Source of the DNA: Dyadobacter sp. CY343
Lineage (GTDB): Bacteria > Bacteroidota > Bacteroidia > Cytophagales > Spirosomataceae
Assembly: GCF_021390335.1 (NCBI RefSeq)
Contig: NZ_JAJUXK010000001.1
Coordinates: 62,001-126,000, forward strand
Length of the DNA: 64,000 bases
Reading direction: 5' to 3'
Within the stretch, counting starts at the first letter, position 1, and every line of letters starts with the position of its first letter. Positions 36,089 to 44,307 of this stretch are shown here, piece after piece. Below the pieces are notes generated by a model. It was not told where the DNA came from, did not search any database, and worked only from the letters and a program-made list of their open reading frames with translations. Position numbers and translations under genes: made by a program.

Positions 36089-37417
36089 TTACCCCCCAAC
36101 CCCCCACCTCCTAAACCGATGCCCCTTCACCGCATAAAACACCAGATACAAATAACAAGGGATCAAAACCCAATACGCCTGCCGCACGTCAAACTGATCG
36201 GCGAAATAGCCGTAGAAAAGTGGCATGATCGCGTTTCCGCAAAGTCCCATGATCATAATCGAGGCGCCTAGTTTGGTGAAGCGGCCGAGGTCGTCGAGTG
36301 CCAGCGGCCATATTCCGGCCCAAACGAGCGAGTTGGCCAAACCGAGCAAAACCACAAACCAGATCGATATGTCAGCTTCGTGACCGAGGAAGTTAACCTG
36401 GCCTTTTGTGAAAATAATGAGTAGTGAAAAGACAGTTCCGAGAACCGTGCAAACGCGCAATGCATTCACCTGACTGATAAATTTCGGAATCAATGTAATC
36501 CCGATCAGGTACCCGCAAATCGTGCAAAACAAAGTATAAGAAGGAAAAACCTTCGCTTCCAGCAGATCAATGCCCATTGAATTGGCATAACCAATAATGG
36601 TATCGATCGCAATCACCTGCGTTCCAACGTGCAGGAAAATTGCCAGCGCGCCGAGGATCAGATGCGGGAATTGGAAAATGCTCGTTTTACCCGCATTGGC
36701 AGTAGCAATTTCCTGACTTTCATGCTCGGTATCAATCTCCGGCAAAGGCGATTTGAAAACCAGAATTCCGAGCACAAACAGAAAAGTACCCAGCGCAATA
36801 TAAGGGTTGATCACCCGGCGAATCAGTTCGTCCAAAGCCGCGCTTCTTTCAATATCAGTCATTGAACTGAGCTGCGCGAAAAGGTCGGTATCAGTAGGTT
36901 TCAGGATAACCGCAGCAAAAACAATGGGAGAAAGTATGCCCGCCGCTTTATTGCAAATCCCCATCATACTGATCCGCTGGGCCGCTCTTTCTTTGGCTCC
37001 CAGAATGGTAATGTACGGATTAGCAGCAGTTTGCAGGATCGCTAGTCCAATACCAATCGTAAACAAACCGAGCAGGAATATCTCGTAAGTCCGCGTCATC
37101 GCGGCCGGTACAAAAATGAATGCACCCAGCGCCATCGCCCAGAAACCAAACATCATCCCTTTTTTGAAACCAACCTTTTTCAACAAAAAGGATGAAGGTA
37201 CCGACATCACGAAATAGGCAATGTAAAATGCGAATGCGACCAGATAAGCCTGAAAGCTGGTGAGCTCGCAGGCGATTTTGAAATAAGGAATAAGGATGGA
37301 ATTCACCCAGGAAATGAATCCAAAAATGAAAAACATCACCCCGATCAGGAAAATCGAGATAGTTGTCTCTCTCCTGGAAAGATCTTCCACTTTAATTGCC
37401 ATTGCTCCTGTTTTCAT
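36089..37417 (-). CDS. Sugar MFS transporter (FucP/NagP type)
   Basis: The ATG at 37417 gives a 442-residue transporter with 12 predicted helices (for example ISIFLIGVMFFIFGFISWVN). Family marks are the FucP-type N-terminal GFISWVNSILIPYFK, helix 4-5 segment GIGLAILQTAANPYITILG and ERAAQRISMMGICNKAAG. FucP-family proton symporters carry fucose, glucose or, in NagP-type members, N-acetylglucosamine; the adjacent nagA and nagB suggest GlcNAc or a derivative. An upstream in-frame start would run through a 20-bp hairpin repeat and is rejected. Confidence 0.92.
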   Translation of the reverse strand: MKTGAMAIKVEDLSRRETTISIFLIGVMFFIFGFISWVNSILIPYFKIACELTSFQAYLVAFAFYIAYFVMSVPSSFLLKKVGFKKGMMFGFWAMALGAFIFVPAAMTRTYEIFLLGLFTIGIGLAILQTAANPYITILGAKERAAQRISMMGICNKAAGILSPIVFAAVILKPTDTDLFAQLSSMTDIERSAALDELIRRVINPYIALGTFLFVLGILVFKSPLPEIDTEHESQEIATANAGKTSIFQFPHLILGALAIFLHVGTQVIAIDTIIGYANSMGIDLLEAKVFPSYTLFCTICGYLIGITLIPKFISQVNALRVCTVLGTVFSLLIIFTKGQVNFLGHEADISIWFVVLLGLANSLVWAGIWPLALDDLGRFTKLGASIMIMGLCGNAIMPLFYGYFADQFDVRQAYWVLIPCYLYLVFYAVKGHRFRRWGVGG

Positions 37418-37427
37418 ATCTTTTGTT

Positions 37428-37447
37428 CCGGCGACTGAAGTCGCCGG
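37428..37447 (-). repeat. 20-bp hairpin repeat in the leader of the sugar transporter gene
   Basis: CCGGCGACTGAAGTCGCCGG is a perfect 8-bp stem. On the minus strand only 10 nt (37418-37427) separate it from the ATG, so it sits where the initiating ribosome binds. Its stem differs from those at 31353 and 32534 by paired substitutions. Confidence 0.85.
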
Positions 37448-37558
37448 CAATTGATTTTTTTGTTTGGCTTTTGCCTGCGGCTTAGCCTTTTTTATCGTTA
37501 CTTATTGTGATCTAATGATTGATTAGTTGATTTTAGTAATGAATTAGAATTAACAGAA

Positions 37559-37610
37559 ACTCACTCACTCACTCATTCAGTCATTCAATCATTCAATCAT
37601 TCAATCATTC
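37559..37610. repeat. Tetranucleotide (ANTC) microsatellite, 13 units
   Basis: Four ACTC units are followed by alternating ATTC and AGTC/AATC units, running without break into the stop codon of the Gfo/Idh/MocA gene at 37610. Confidence 0.85.
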
Positions 37611-39007
37611 TAAACCGTCGGCTCCCAGCCTTTCTGATATTCCCGTTTCCAGAATTTCTCAGCAGCCTTATTCCCTTTAATATGCCCGTTCGCAGGATCA
37701 ATATTCAATGTATCCCCCGAGCGTATCGCGATATTCCCCAGCTGCGCAAGCAATGTACTCTGGTGTCCGCCTACGATCTCTGCATTTAATGCTGTTCCTT
37801 TTTTAATGCCGTCAAAAAAGTTCTGGATATGCAGCGCGTCGAGTCCCTGCGATGGGTTCATTTTGTTGAGCGGGTCGATTACGAAATCGTTTTTCGCTTC
37901 TTTTACCAGCTTGTTTTTCAGGTCGAAAATCTGGTAAGTGTTGCCTTCGCCTATTTGCAGCGAACCATTATCTCCATAAAACACAACTCCCACACTGGCG
38001 CCTTCGATCGTGCGACCGTTGCAACTCCTGCCTTCCCAGGTCATCGCGGTATTATTAGCAAATTCGAGGTTGATAATCTGTGTGTCCGGCGTTTCCCAAT
38101 CGTCTTTGTAGCGGTAGCGGCCGCCTGAGGAAGTTACCCGCGTCGGATAGTCAACCTGCAAGCCCCAGCGCATTAAATCGAGCATGTGGGTACCATTGTT
38201 GAGTGCCTCGCCCGTGCCCCAGTTCCAGAACCAGTGCCAGTTGTAATGCACCACATTGTCTTTGTAAGCCTTGCGCGGCGCGGGTCCCTGCCACAAATCG
38301 TAGTCAAGCCACGAAGGCACAGCCACTTCTTTACCGATTCCGATCGACGCGCGGTTGTTGGTATACCAGCCTTTTGCGAAGTAAACCCGGCCGATCACAC
38401 CCTCGTGAATTGCCTTTATCGCGCCAGCCACATTCGGCCACGAGCGGCGCTGGTTGCCCATTTGAATGATATTCTTGTATTTCTTCGCAGCCGCGATCAG
38501 CAGCTCGCCTTCGTGCGGGTTGTGGCTGCAAGGTTTTTCGAGGTACACGTGCTTGCCAGCTTTCGAAGCCAGTATCGCTGCGGGCGCATGCCAGTGATCG
38601 GGAGCCGCAACTACCAGCGCGTCCATATCCTTGTTTTCCAGTGCCTTTCTGAAATCGGGTACATTCGCGGGCTTGCTTTTTGAGATTTCTGAAACGGTAC
38701 TGATCGCCTTTTCAGCAGCGCGAGAATCTACATCAGAAATGGAAACTACCTCGCAATTAGGCTGTAACGCGTAATTGGAAGACAAGGCAAGTCCACGGCT
38801 GTTTACGCCCATCATACCCACGCGTACTTTCTCATTTGCGCCGATAATCTTCGCGTAACTCTTGGGAGAAAAGCCAGGTAAAACACCGCCGAATGCCAGC
38901 AAGGCGCTTCCTGTGATTGATTTCTTTATAAAATCCCGTCTGTTCTCATCGCCGCCCGACAGGCCAGCAGATGCATTGGTGTTGCTATCTTTTGAATTGG
39001 TTGACAT
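37610..39007 (-). CDS. Tat-exported Gfo/Idh/MocA-family oxidoreductase (GH109-like group)
   Basis: The 465-residue protein has a twin-arginine signal (NRRDFIKKSITGSALLAFGG, R23-R24) and so is exported folded, with its nucleotide bound. The Rossmann start is VRVGMMGVNSRGLALS. The dinucleotide/active-site elements VVAAPDHWHAPAAILASKAGKHVYLEKPCSHN match the group that includes NAD-dependent GH109 alpha-N-acetylgalactosaminidases and sugar dehydrogenases. A C-terminal NWHWFWNWGTGEALNNGTHMLD follows. It may open the sugar operon, about 190 bp upstream of the transporter. Whether it is a dehydrogenase or an NAD-dependent glycosidase cannot be decided from sequence. Confidence 0.88.
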   Translation of the reverse strand: MSTNSKDSNTNASAGLSGGDENRRDFIKKSITGSALLAFGGVLPGFSPKSYAKIIGANEKVRVGMMGVNSRGLALSSNYALQPNCEVVSISDVDSRAAEKAISTVSEISKSKPANVPDFRKALENKDMDALVVAAPDHWHAPAAILASKAGKHVYLEKPCSHNPHEGELLIAAAKKYKNIIQMGNQRRSWPNVAGAIKAIHEGVIGRVYFAKGWYTNNRASIGIGKEVAVPSWLDYDLWQGPAPRKAYKDNVVHYNWHWFWNWGTGEALNNGTHMLDLMRWGLQVDYPTRVTSSGGRYRYKDDWETPDTQIINLEFANNTAMTWEGRSCNGRTIEGASVGVVFYGDNGSLQIGEGNTYQIFDLKNKLVKEAKNDFVIDPLNKMNPSQGLDALHIQNFFDGIKKGTALNAEIVGGHQSTLLAQLGNIAIRSGDTLNIDPANGHIKGNKAAEKFWKREYQKGWEPTV

Positions 39008-39085
39008 AATGGTCAGGTTTAATAGTATCAGTTAAAAAAAGCATTGAAACACGATTCATACTGGTAATCAGCAGCAATGCGCGTT

Positions 39086-40411
39086 TCAGTTTTTGGTAAA
39101 TGGATTAGGTATTTTGACAAGATCCTGGATCGTTTTTCCATTGTGTTCAAAACGGGCAAGCGTGTAAACATCGCCATTCGCGCCCACTGCAATCGAATTG
39201 ACATAAGTGGGCCGCTCGCCGTCTTCGTAAAAGACAGGACCGTGGTCAATGTAAGTTTGGGACGGAATGTGGAAGGTGATCAAATGCAGGTTTTCCAAAC
39301 CTTTCGCCGCGCCCTTCGCAATCTGGCTTTCGCCTTTAAGCCGTTTTCCATCGACGTAAATCGGCCCGCCAGTGAGGTAATAAATCGTTTCCTGATCGGG
39401 GCCGAGCTGAAAACCGAGGTACCCATAGCTGAACTGATCGAACATCCCGCTTCTTTTTGAAGGAGTGGAAGTAATGCGCTCCACGATCTCGATCTGCTCT
39501 TTTCTTGGGTCAAAACGAAAGAGATAACCCGAGTTACCGTGTACGCCGTAAGCTACTTTTTCTTCCGGGTGCCAAAATATCTTCCGCCAGTTGTACGACA
39601 TACTGCCTGGCCGGGTAGGGTCATATTTGCCAAAATAATCAAGACGCAAGTCCAGATTCTGCAACTTCCTGACAGCTCCTACCTCTGGATTATAAGTAAA
39701 AATATCGCCCTCAGCCACCGAAAAATACACATCGCCCAACTCTGCATCCACAAAAAGCGACCGGCAAAGTGAGCGGAAATCGTCGCCCGGCGTACCTGCT
39801 TCTCCGTCACCCGAAATCGGGCCCAGACTTTTCAGCCGGTTTTGATCCAGATCATAATGAATGAAATTGCCGTGCGGCCACGTAATTCCGTACAAATGCC
39901 CGCGCTCGCGATCCATTGTCATGGAAACCATTCCTTCTCCATTCGGCACAATCGCCAGGTCTTCAAATGCACCCGTTTTCAGATCATAAGAAAGAAAATG
40001 TCCGCCGGGATAAAGTCCGTAACCTGCCGGAGGCGTTTCGGGCAGCCGGTCCATTCCGTCAATTAACTGGTAAAAACCGACGTGGGTGGAAAAGTACAAT
40101 TTTCCATTTCTTTCATAAAACCGCACGTGACTTTTGCCTTGCGGAATTGCATTCAGGTTTTTTTCTCCGCAAACTTCCGTCAGATCGGCAATGAAAGAAA
40201 CCTGGTCAGTCTCGGGATCAAATGCAAACATTTGTCCGCCGATCTCGTGGTTATCAGAAGAAAGTATATAGTAAATCTTCCCGTCGCTTGCCGCGGAAAT
40301 TGCGTTGTAAGTATCGTGCGCCCGCTCAAAACCGGAGTAATACCGTTTTGCGGTCAGCGTAGTTGTATCGGTCAAGGCTTCAAAAGCCATATAATGATCG
40401 TTATTGGTCAC
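39086..40411 (-). CDS. Beta-propeller protein of unknown function
   Basis: This 441-residue protein shows repeated blade-like segments (DGKIYYILSSDNHEIGGQMF; GHLYGITWPHGNFIHYDLDQ; ELGDVYFSVAEGDIFTYNPE; KVAYGVHGNSGYLFRFDPR). No signal peptide is visible. The GTG start at 40411 overlaps the stop of the upstream ceramidase-like gene as GTGA, so translation is coupled; an internal ATG seven codons later is less likely. Propellers of this look occur as lyases and binding proteins in sugar loci. I cannot assign activity. Confidence 0.75.
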   Translation of the reverse strand: MTNNDHYMAFEALTDTTTLTAKRYYSGFERAHDTYNAISAASDGKIYYILSSDNHEIGGQMFAFDPETDQVSFIADLTEVCGEKNLNAIPQGKSHVRFYERNGKLYFSTHVGFYQLIDGMDRLPETPPAGYGLYPGGHFLSYDLKTGAFEDLAIVPNGEGMVSMTMDRERGHLYGITWPHGNFIHYDLDQNRLKSLGPISGDGEAGTPGDDFRSLCRSLFVDAELGDVYFSVAEGDIFTYNPEVGAVRKLQNLDLRLDYFGKYDPTRPGSMSYNWRKIFWHPEEKVAYGVHGNSGYLFRFDPRKEQIEIVERITSTPSKRSGMFDQFSYGYLGFQLGPDQETIYYLTGGPIYVDGKRLKGESQIAKGAAKGLENLHLITFHIPSQTYIDHGPVFYEDGERPTYVNSIAVGANGDVYTLARFEHNGKTIQDLVKIPNPFTKN

Positions 40412-41787
40412 TTTTTGTCAGATTTAATAACCCTGGATTCAGGTTTGGTTACGCCCGCTTCTTTGGCCAGCTGCACCAATCCGTTCAGAATTTGAATTTC
40501 AACATCGGAAGCCCAAGTCGCGGGCAAACCGTACACAATCGCCGCCGCCTCGCCTTCATACCCGCCTTCGCGCAAAATAGTAGCACTCGGAATGTAGGTC
40601 ATCACGTCATTGGAATACCCCATCACGAAAGTTTCCTGCCCGAATATCTTTTTAAGATTGATGGCATAATCCACCACCAGCTCGCCGCCGAGTGTCATAA
40701 TCGCCTGGTTGCCTAACTTCCAAACTTGCAGTGGAAAAGGGTAGGAGGTAGCAAAAGACTCCTTCTTTTCGATTTTTTCGAGCATCCTGTTCGCCCACTT
40801 TTGCTGATAACCCTTCGTATTCTTGGCTAATGCAGTGAATTGTTCTTTGGTAGGGGCAGTAGTAAGCGATAGCTCCACTTCCGAATAGGCAGTCGATAAT
40901 GTCGGTTCCAAAGTCTTCATATCTTCACTCAAAACGCGCTCCACGGCAGCTGCAAGCGTTTTTCCGTACTGAATAGCAAGTGGTACCGTGTGGCGGGGCA
41001 ATGGATTCTGGTCTGCGCCGGCGCCCTGGAAAAACAATGCAGTAGTACCGGGATACAGTTTTTCAAGCTCGATCTGCGCGTAGCCCGGATAATCGCCCGA
41101 CCATTTGTACAAGTCCAAAACAGTGGGGTGACAAGCGTAGCCGAATGCAACCGCCAGCATTTTCCCTTTTGCGTCAGACACTTTCAATACCGGTACCGCC
41201 GCGTCGCCGGGACCCGTAATCTCGGTTAGCCTTTCTAGAGTAGCTGCATTGTTATTTCTCCGGTTCACCTGAAATCGCGCCACGCCATTTTGCGATTGCA
41301 AAGTTGCAGGCTGCAAAGCTTTCAACGCATTGCCCGCCAGCGTCACGATCTGGGTTACGAGCGACGAAGAATACGCGTCAATTTTCTTCTGGTCTGCGGC
41401 TTGCAGTGGATAGATATCGGACAATGCATTTCCCAAAACCGGACCTGAATGCGTATGCGAGCTGTTGAGGATAATCTGCGCTTTGGAGAGTTTATATTTT
41501 GCCAAAAGCTGGTTCCTGATCTCGTCTGACATACTTTTCGGAAAACCGAGCAGATCCGTCGTGATCAGAATAGCCTGCTTTCCTTCGGCATCTTCGAGCG
41601 CCAAAGCTTTCGCCCACAAATCGTGCAGCTTGCCTTCGGAAGGGTGCGTACGAATTGCAAATCCCGCCATCCAAAGCGGACCCTCGGGCGTGATCGCCAC
41701 TTTGGCCACGCCAGCTTTCCAGCCTTTTTTTTGCGCAAAAGTCAGCGAATGCAGCATTACCAGCGAAATCAGCAGAAATACTCTCAT
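40408..41787 (-). CDS. Neutral/alkaline non-lysosomal ceramidase-like hydrolase
   Basis: The 459-residue product has a cleavable signal peptide (MRVFLLISLVMLHSLTFAQ) and ceramidase N-terminal-domain marks: GVAKVAITPEGPLWMAGFA, the zinc-site NSSHTHSGPVLGN, AFGYACHPTVLDLYKWSGDY and MGYSNDVMTYIPSATILREG. True ceramidases cleave the N-acyl bond of ceramide; many bacterial members in sugar clusters have no proven substrate, and the C-terminal immunoglobulin-like domain of classical ceramidases is missing here. Its ATG overlaps the end of the aminotransferase gene as ATGA, and its stop overlaps the next start, so four genes are translationally linked or nearly so. Confidence 0.82.
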   Translation of the reverse strand: MRVFLLISLVMLHSLTFAQKKGWKAGVAKVAITPEGPLWMAGFAIRTHPSEGKLHDLWAKALALEDAEGKQAILITTDLLGFPKSMSDEIRNQLLAKYKLSKAQIILNSSHTHSGPVLGNALSDIYPLQAADQKKIDAYSSSLVTQIVTLAGNALKALQPATLQSQNGVARFQVNRRNNNAATLERLTEITGPGDAAVPVLKVSDAKGKMLAVAFGYACHPTVLDLYKWSGDYPGYAQIELEKLYPGTTALFFQGAGADQNPLPRHTVPLAIQYGKTLAAAVERVLSEDMKTLEPTLSTAYSEVELSLTTAPTKEQFTALAKNTKGYQQKWANRMLEKIEKKESFATSYPFPLQVWKLGNQAIMTLGGELVVDYAINLKKIFGQETFVMGYSNDVMTYIPSATILREGGYEGEAAAIVYGLPATWASDVEIQILNGLVQLAKEAGVTKPESRVIKSDKK

Positions 41788-43175
41788 TTCTTCGCAGCAG
41801 TTTTGATCTGATCCGCGTGGGCGTACACTTTTTCAATCGCCGTCGCAATGGATTTCATGTCTTCCCTGGTTCCCAAAAGCATGTTCTGAGTAAACCAGAC
41901 AGCTTCTTCATTACAGATTTTATCATTCACCGGACATTTATTCCGCTCGTTGTATTGATTGATATCGAGCATTTCCTTCGGGTACATTTTCTTGTAGTTC
42001 TTCGACTCAAATGTATCTTTCAGGTAAGGCTGCGTATTCAAAGTCGCATAGCCGCTCGCGCAGGGTACACCTTCCGATTGCAATGCTTTGAGAAATAAAT
42101 CGCGTGACAGGTTCTTGAAACCCGCCTTTTGAAACCGAAATGGAAAAAGGTGGAATGCGCCTTTGGTTACATTGTCGTACAGTTTGTAAGGTACAATTCC
42201 GGGAATATCCTTGATCTGGGATTTCAGATATTCTGCATTCTCGTGGCGGGTAGTAGTCTGTGCGTCAAGCCGTTTCAGCTGCGCCAGCCCGATAGCAGCC
42301 TGGTATTCGGTGAAACGCAGCTTGGTACCCTGCATTATACTCCCGGTACCCACCGAGCCCACAGCTGTTCCGTACGGGTTTCCAAAGTTGGTATAAGAAA
42401 AACAACGGTCCATAAATTGGTCATTGTTACTAACAATCGCGCCGCCTTCACCGATAGGAAGGTTTTTTGAATTTTGAAAACTAAAACAGCCCGCGTCGCC
42501 GATCGTACCGACTTTCTGTTTGTTATACTCCGCCAAATGCGCCTGACACGCATCTTCGATCACCAGGAGCTTATGCTTTTTGGCAATCGCCATAATCCGG
42601 TCCATATCAGCGGGTAATCCCAGAATATGTACCGCGATGATCGCCTTCGTACGCGGCGTTATTTTCGCTTCAATTTTAGCCGGGTCAATCTGAAAAGTTT
42701 CCGGATCAATATCCACAAAAACGGGCATCGCGCCATTTGACAAAACCGCGGAAACGGTGGCTATAAACGTATATGGCGGCACAAGCACCTCATCGCCGCC
42801 TTTGATGTCCATTTGATTGATCGTAGCGACCAATGCATTGGTACCATTTACAACAGCCAATGCTCTTTTCGCCCCCAGCGCAGCAGCCCATTCTTTTTCA
42901 AACTGAGTTACCACCTGCGCCCGCGACCAAACGCCGCTTCTTAATACTTCCAAAACCTGCTTCTCGTCTGTCTCCGGGTTCCATTGCGGCCAGGTGGGCC
43001 ACTTTGTGGCGCTCCAAGCTGAGGGACCACCGAGTATTGCGGGTTTTTGAGCCGCGCTGTTGTAAATGGAAAATGCACTGGAAGCGCCTGCTGAGGCAAG
43101 TACGAGCCCCGCGCCAGCCAGCGAATTCTGTTTGATAAAGCTCCTTCTTGAAAGCTTATTCAGAAATTGTTTCAT
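41784..43175 (-). CDS. Tat-signalled DegT/DnrJ/EryC1/StrS-family aminotransferase
   Basis: The 463-residue protein begins with a textbook twin-arginine signal, LSRRSFIKQNSLAGAGLVLA (R10-R11), unusual for this normally cytosolic PLP enzyme class. The fold is complete: GVWSRAQVVTQFEKEWA, AVVNGTNALVATINQ, VIEDACQAHLAEY with the PLP-binding Asp, GCFSFQNSKNLPIGEGGAIV with the Schiff-base lysine. These enzymes aminate keto sugars; some relatives are dehydratases or regulators. Export by Tat would let it fold with PLP before transport. The gene lies between an exported dehydrogenase and a ceramidase-like hydrolase, which suggests action on an oxidised sugar in the periplasm. Confidence 0.9.
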   Translation of the reverse strand: MKQFLNKLSRRSFIKQNSLAGAGLVLASAGASSAFSIYNSAAQKPAILGGPSAWSATKWPTWPQWNPETDEKQVLEVLRSGVWSRAQVVTQFEKEWAAALGAKRALAVVNGTNALVATINQMDIKGGDEVLVPPYTFIATVSAVLSNGAMPVFVDIDPETFQIDPAKIEAKITPRTKAIIAVHILGLPADMDRIMAIAKKHKLLVIEDACQAHLAEYNKQKVGTIGDAGCFSFQNSKNLPIGEGGAIVSNNDQFMDRCFSYTNFGNPYGTAVGSVGTGSIMQGTKLRFTEYQAAIGLAQLKRLDAQTTTRHENAEYLKSQIKDIPGIVPYKLYDNVTKGAFHLFPFRFQKAGFKNLSRDLFLKALQSEGVPCASGYATLNTQPYLKDTFESKNYKKMYPKEMLDINQYNERNKCPVNDKICNEEAVWFTQNMLLGTREDMKSIATAIEKVYAHADQIKTAAKK

Positions 43176-43208
43176 GAGATTTCCGGGTTTAGGTGACGGA
43201 ACAAAAGC

Positions 43209-44213
43209 TTATTTTTTGCGGGCCTTTGCCAGCACTGTTTCTAGCAATACACTCTTGCCGCCCTGCCTTTTACTCTCGTCGGCGGCTTCCATGAAGGCAA
43301 ATATCTCGATCGTTTCTTCGGGTGTTACCGGTACTTCGCCGGTTTGGAAGTATTTGATAATATCCTTTAACAAAGGTTCATAGCCGCCGTACGGGCCGAG
43401 TACTTTGTTGCCGTCCTGCGTAAAAACAGTCCCGCCGTAATCGTGTTTTCCCGAGCGCGTGCCGCGGAATGTACCCGTGCGTCCATCTTCCCAAATCCCC
43501 ACTACAATATCCGTATTCGGCGTATTCACGCGGGTTACGCTTTTGCAGCCCGTTCCCATTACGGTATATAAAGTTTCTACGCCGTGTATGCCGTACCAGT
43601 AAAAATCAGGGTGCGTTTTTTCAAGAACGGCCGGACTGAATGTATCTGCGCCCAATACTTTGGCTTTATCAATTGCCTCAATGCCTTTGATATACCTCAG
43701 CGAAGAGGCTGAAAATATCGGCATTTTATACTTTTTGGAAGCTTCGTAAATAGCCAGTGTATCACTTAGGGAACCTGCTACCGGCTTGTCGATAAACATC
43801 CTTTTTCCCGACTTAAAAACTTCCAGCGCCTGCGGCAAATGCAGCCTGCCATCGTTCGTTTCCAGCAGGATTACGTCCGTTTTGCTCAGAAGGTCTTTGA
43901 TAGAATCCACGATCTCCACGCCCAATTTTTTCACTTCTTCAATATAACCGGGAATGCGTTTCGCGCTGGATTCGATGTCTTTACTACCGTAAGGATAGGC
44001 AGCCGTGACTTTGTAACCGTCAAAAACAGGATCTGGCTGGGCGGCGTTCAGTGCTTTGGTGAAAGCAATGCTGTGGGAGGTGTCAAGACCAATAATGCCT
44101 ACCCGCTTTCCGTCCGCCGGTTTGGCTGATAAAGATTGAAAATCGAGCAAACTAAGCCCGGCGCCTGCTACGGCTGATTGTAAAATGAATGTTCTTCTGC
44201 TAAGCGAATGCAT
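43209..44213 (-). CDS. Tat-exported Gfo/Idh/MocA-family oxidoreductase
   Basis: The 334-residue product starts with a twin-arginine signal (LSRRTFILQSAVAGAGLSLL, R6-R7). The nucleotide-binding segment is KRVGIIGLDTSHSIAFTKAL, a variant lacking the full GxGxxG. The lysine motif is FIDKPVAGSLSDTL and a histidine-containing segment YWYGIHGVETLYTVMG follows. It is first in the operon 44213-39086, 33 bp before the aminotransferase gene. A perfect palindrome at 44261-44274 lies directly behind its promoter, so it is likely controlled by the LacI-family protein encoded upstream. Confidence 0.88.
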   Translation of the reverse strand: MHSLSRRTFILQSAVAGAGLSLLDFQSLSAKPADGKRVGIIGLDTSHSIAFTKALNAAQPDPVFDGYKVTAAYPYGSKDIESSAKRIPGYIEEVKKLGVEIVDSIKDLLSKTDVILLETNDGRLHLPQALEVFKSGKRMFIDKPVAGSLSDTLAIYEASKKYKMPIFSASSLRYIKGIEAIDKAKVLGADTFSPAVLEKTHPDFYWYGIHGVETLYTVMGTGCKSVTRVNTPNTDIVVGIWEDGRTGTFRGTRSGKHDYGGTVFTQDGNKVLGPYGGYEPLLKDIIKYFQTGEVPVTPEETIEIFAFMEAADESKRQGGKSVLLETVLAKARKK

Positions 44214-44260
44214 AGAGATGTCAGGAAAAGTGTTTGGGAATAGTAAGTACGTAACGAGCT

Positions 44261-44274
44261 CGGGTACGTACCCG
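44261..44274. promoter_or_regulatory. Operator palindrome CGGGTACGTACCCG, copy 1
   Basis: A perfect 14-bp palindrome with a central CG step, the feature bent open by the hinge-helix leucines of LacI-family repressors. It abuts the -7 box of the operon promoter and would cover the transcription start. Identical copies stand at 50421 and 50537. Confidence 0.75.
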
Positions 44275-44303
44275 TAAATATACTAACATATTTGAATTTG
44301 CAA
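44275..44303 (-). promoter_or_regulatory. Promoter of the oxidoreductase-aminotransferase operon
   Basis: On the minus strand TTG (complement of 44301-44303) and TATATTTA (complement of 44275-44282, one base from TAnnTTTG) are 18 bp apart, an ideal spacing. The operator palindrome begins immediately after the second box. Confidence 0.6.
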
Positions 44304-44307
44304 AAAA

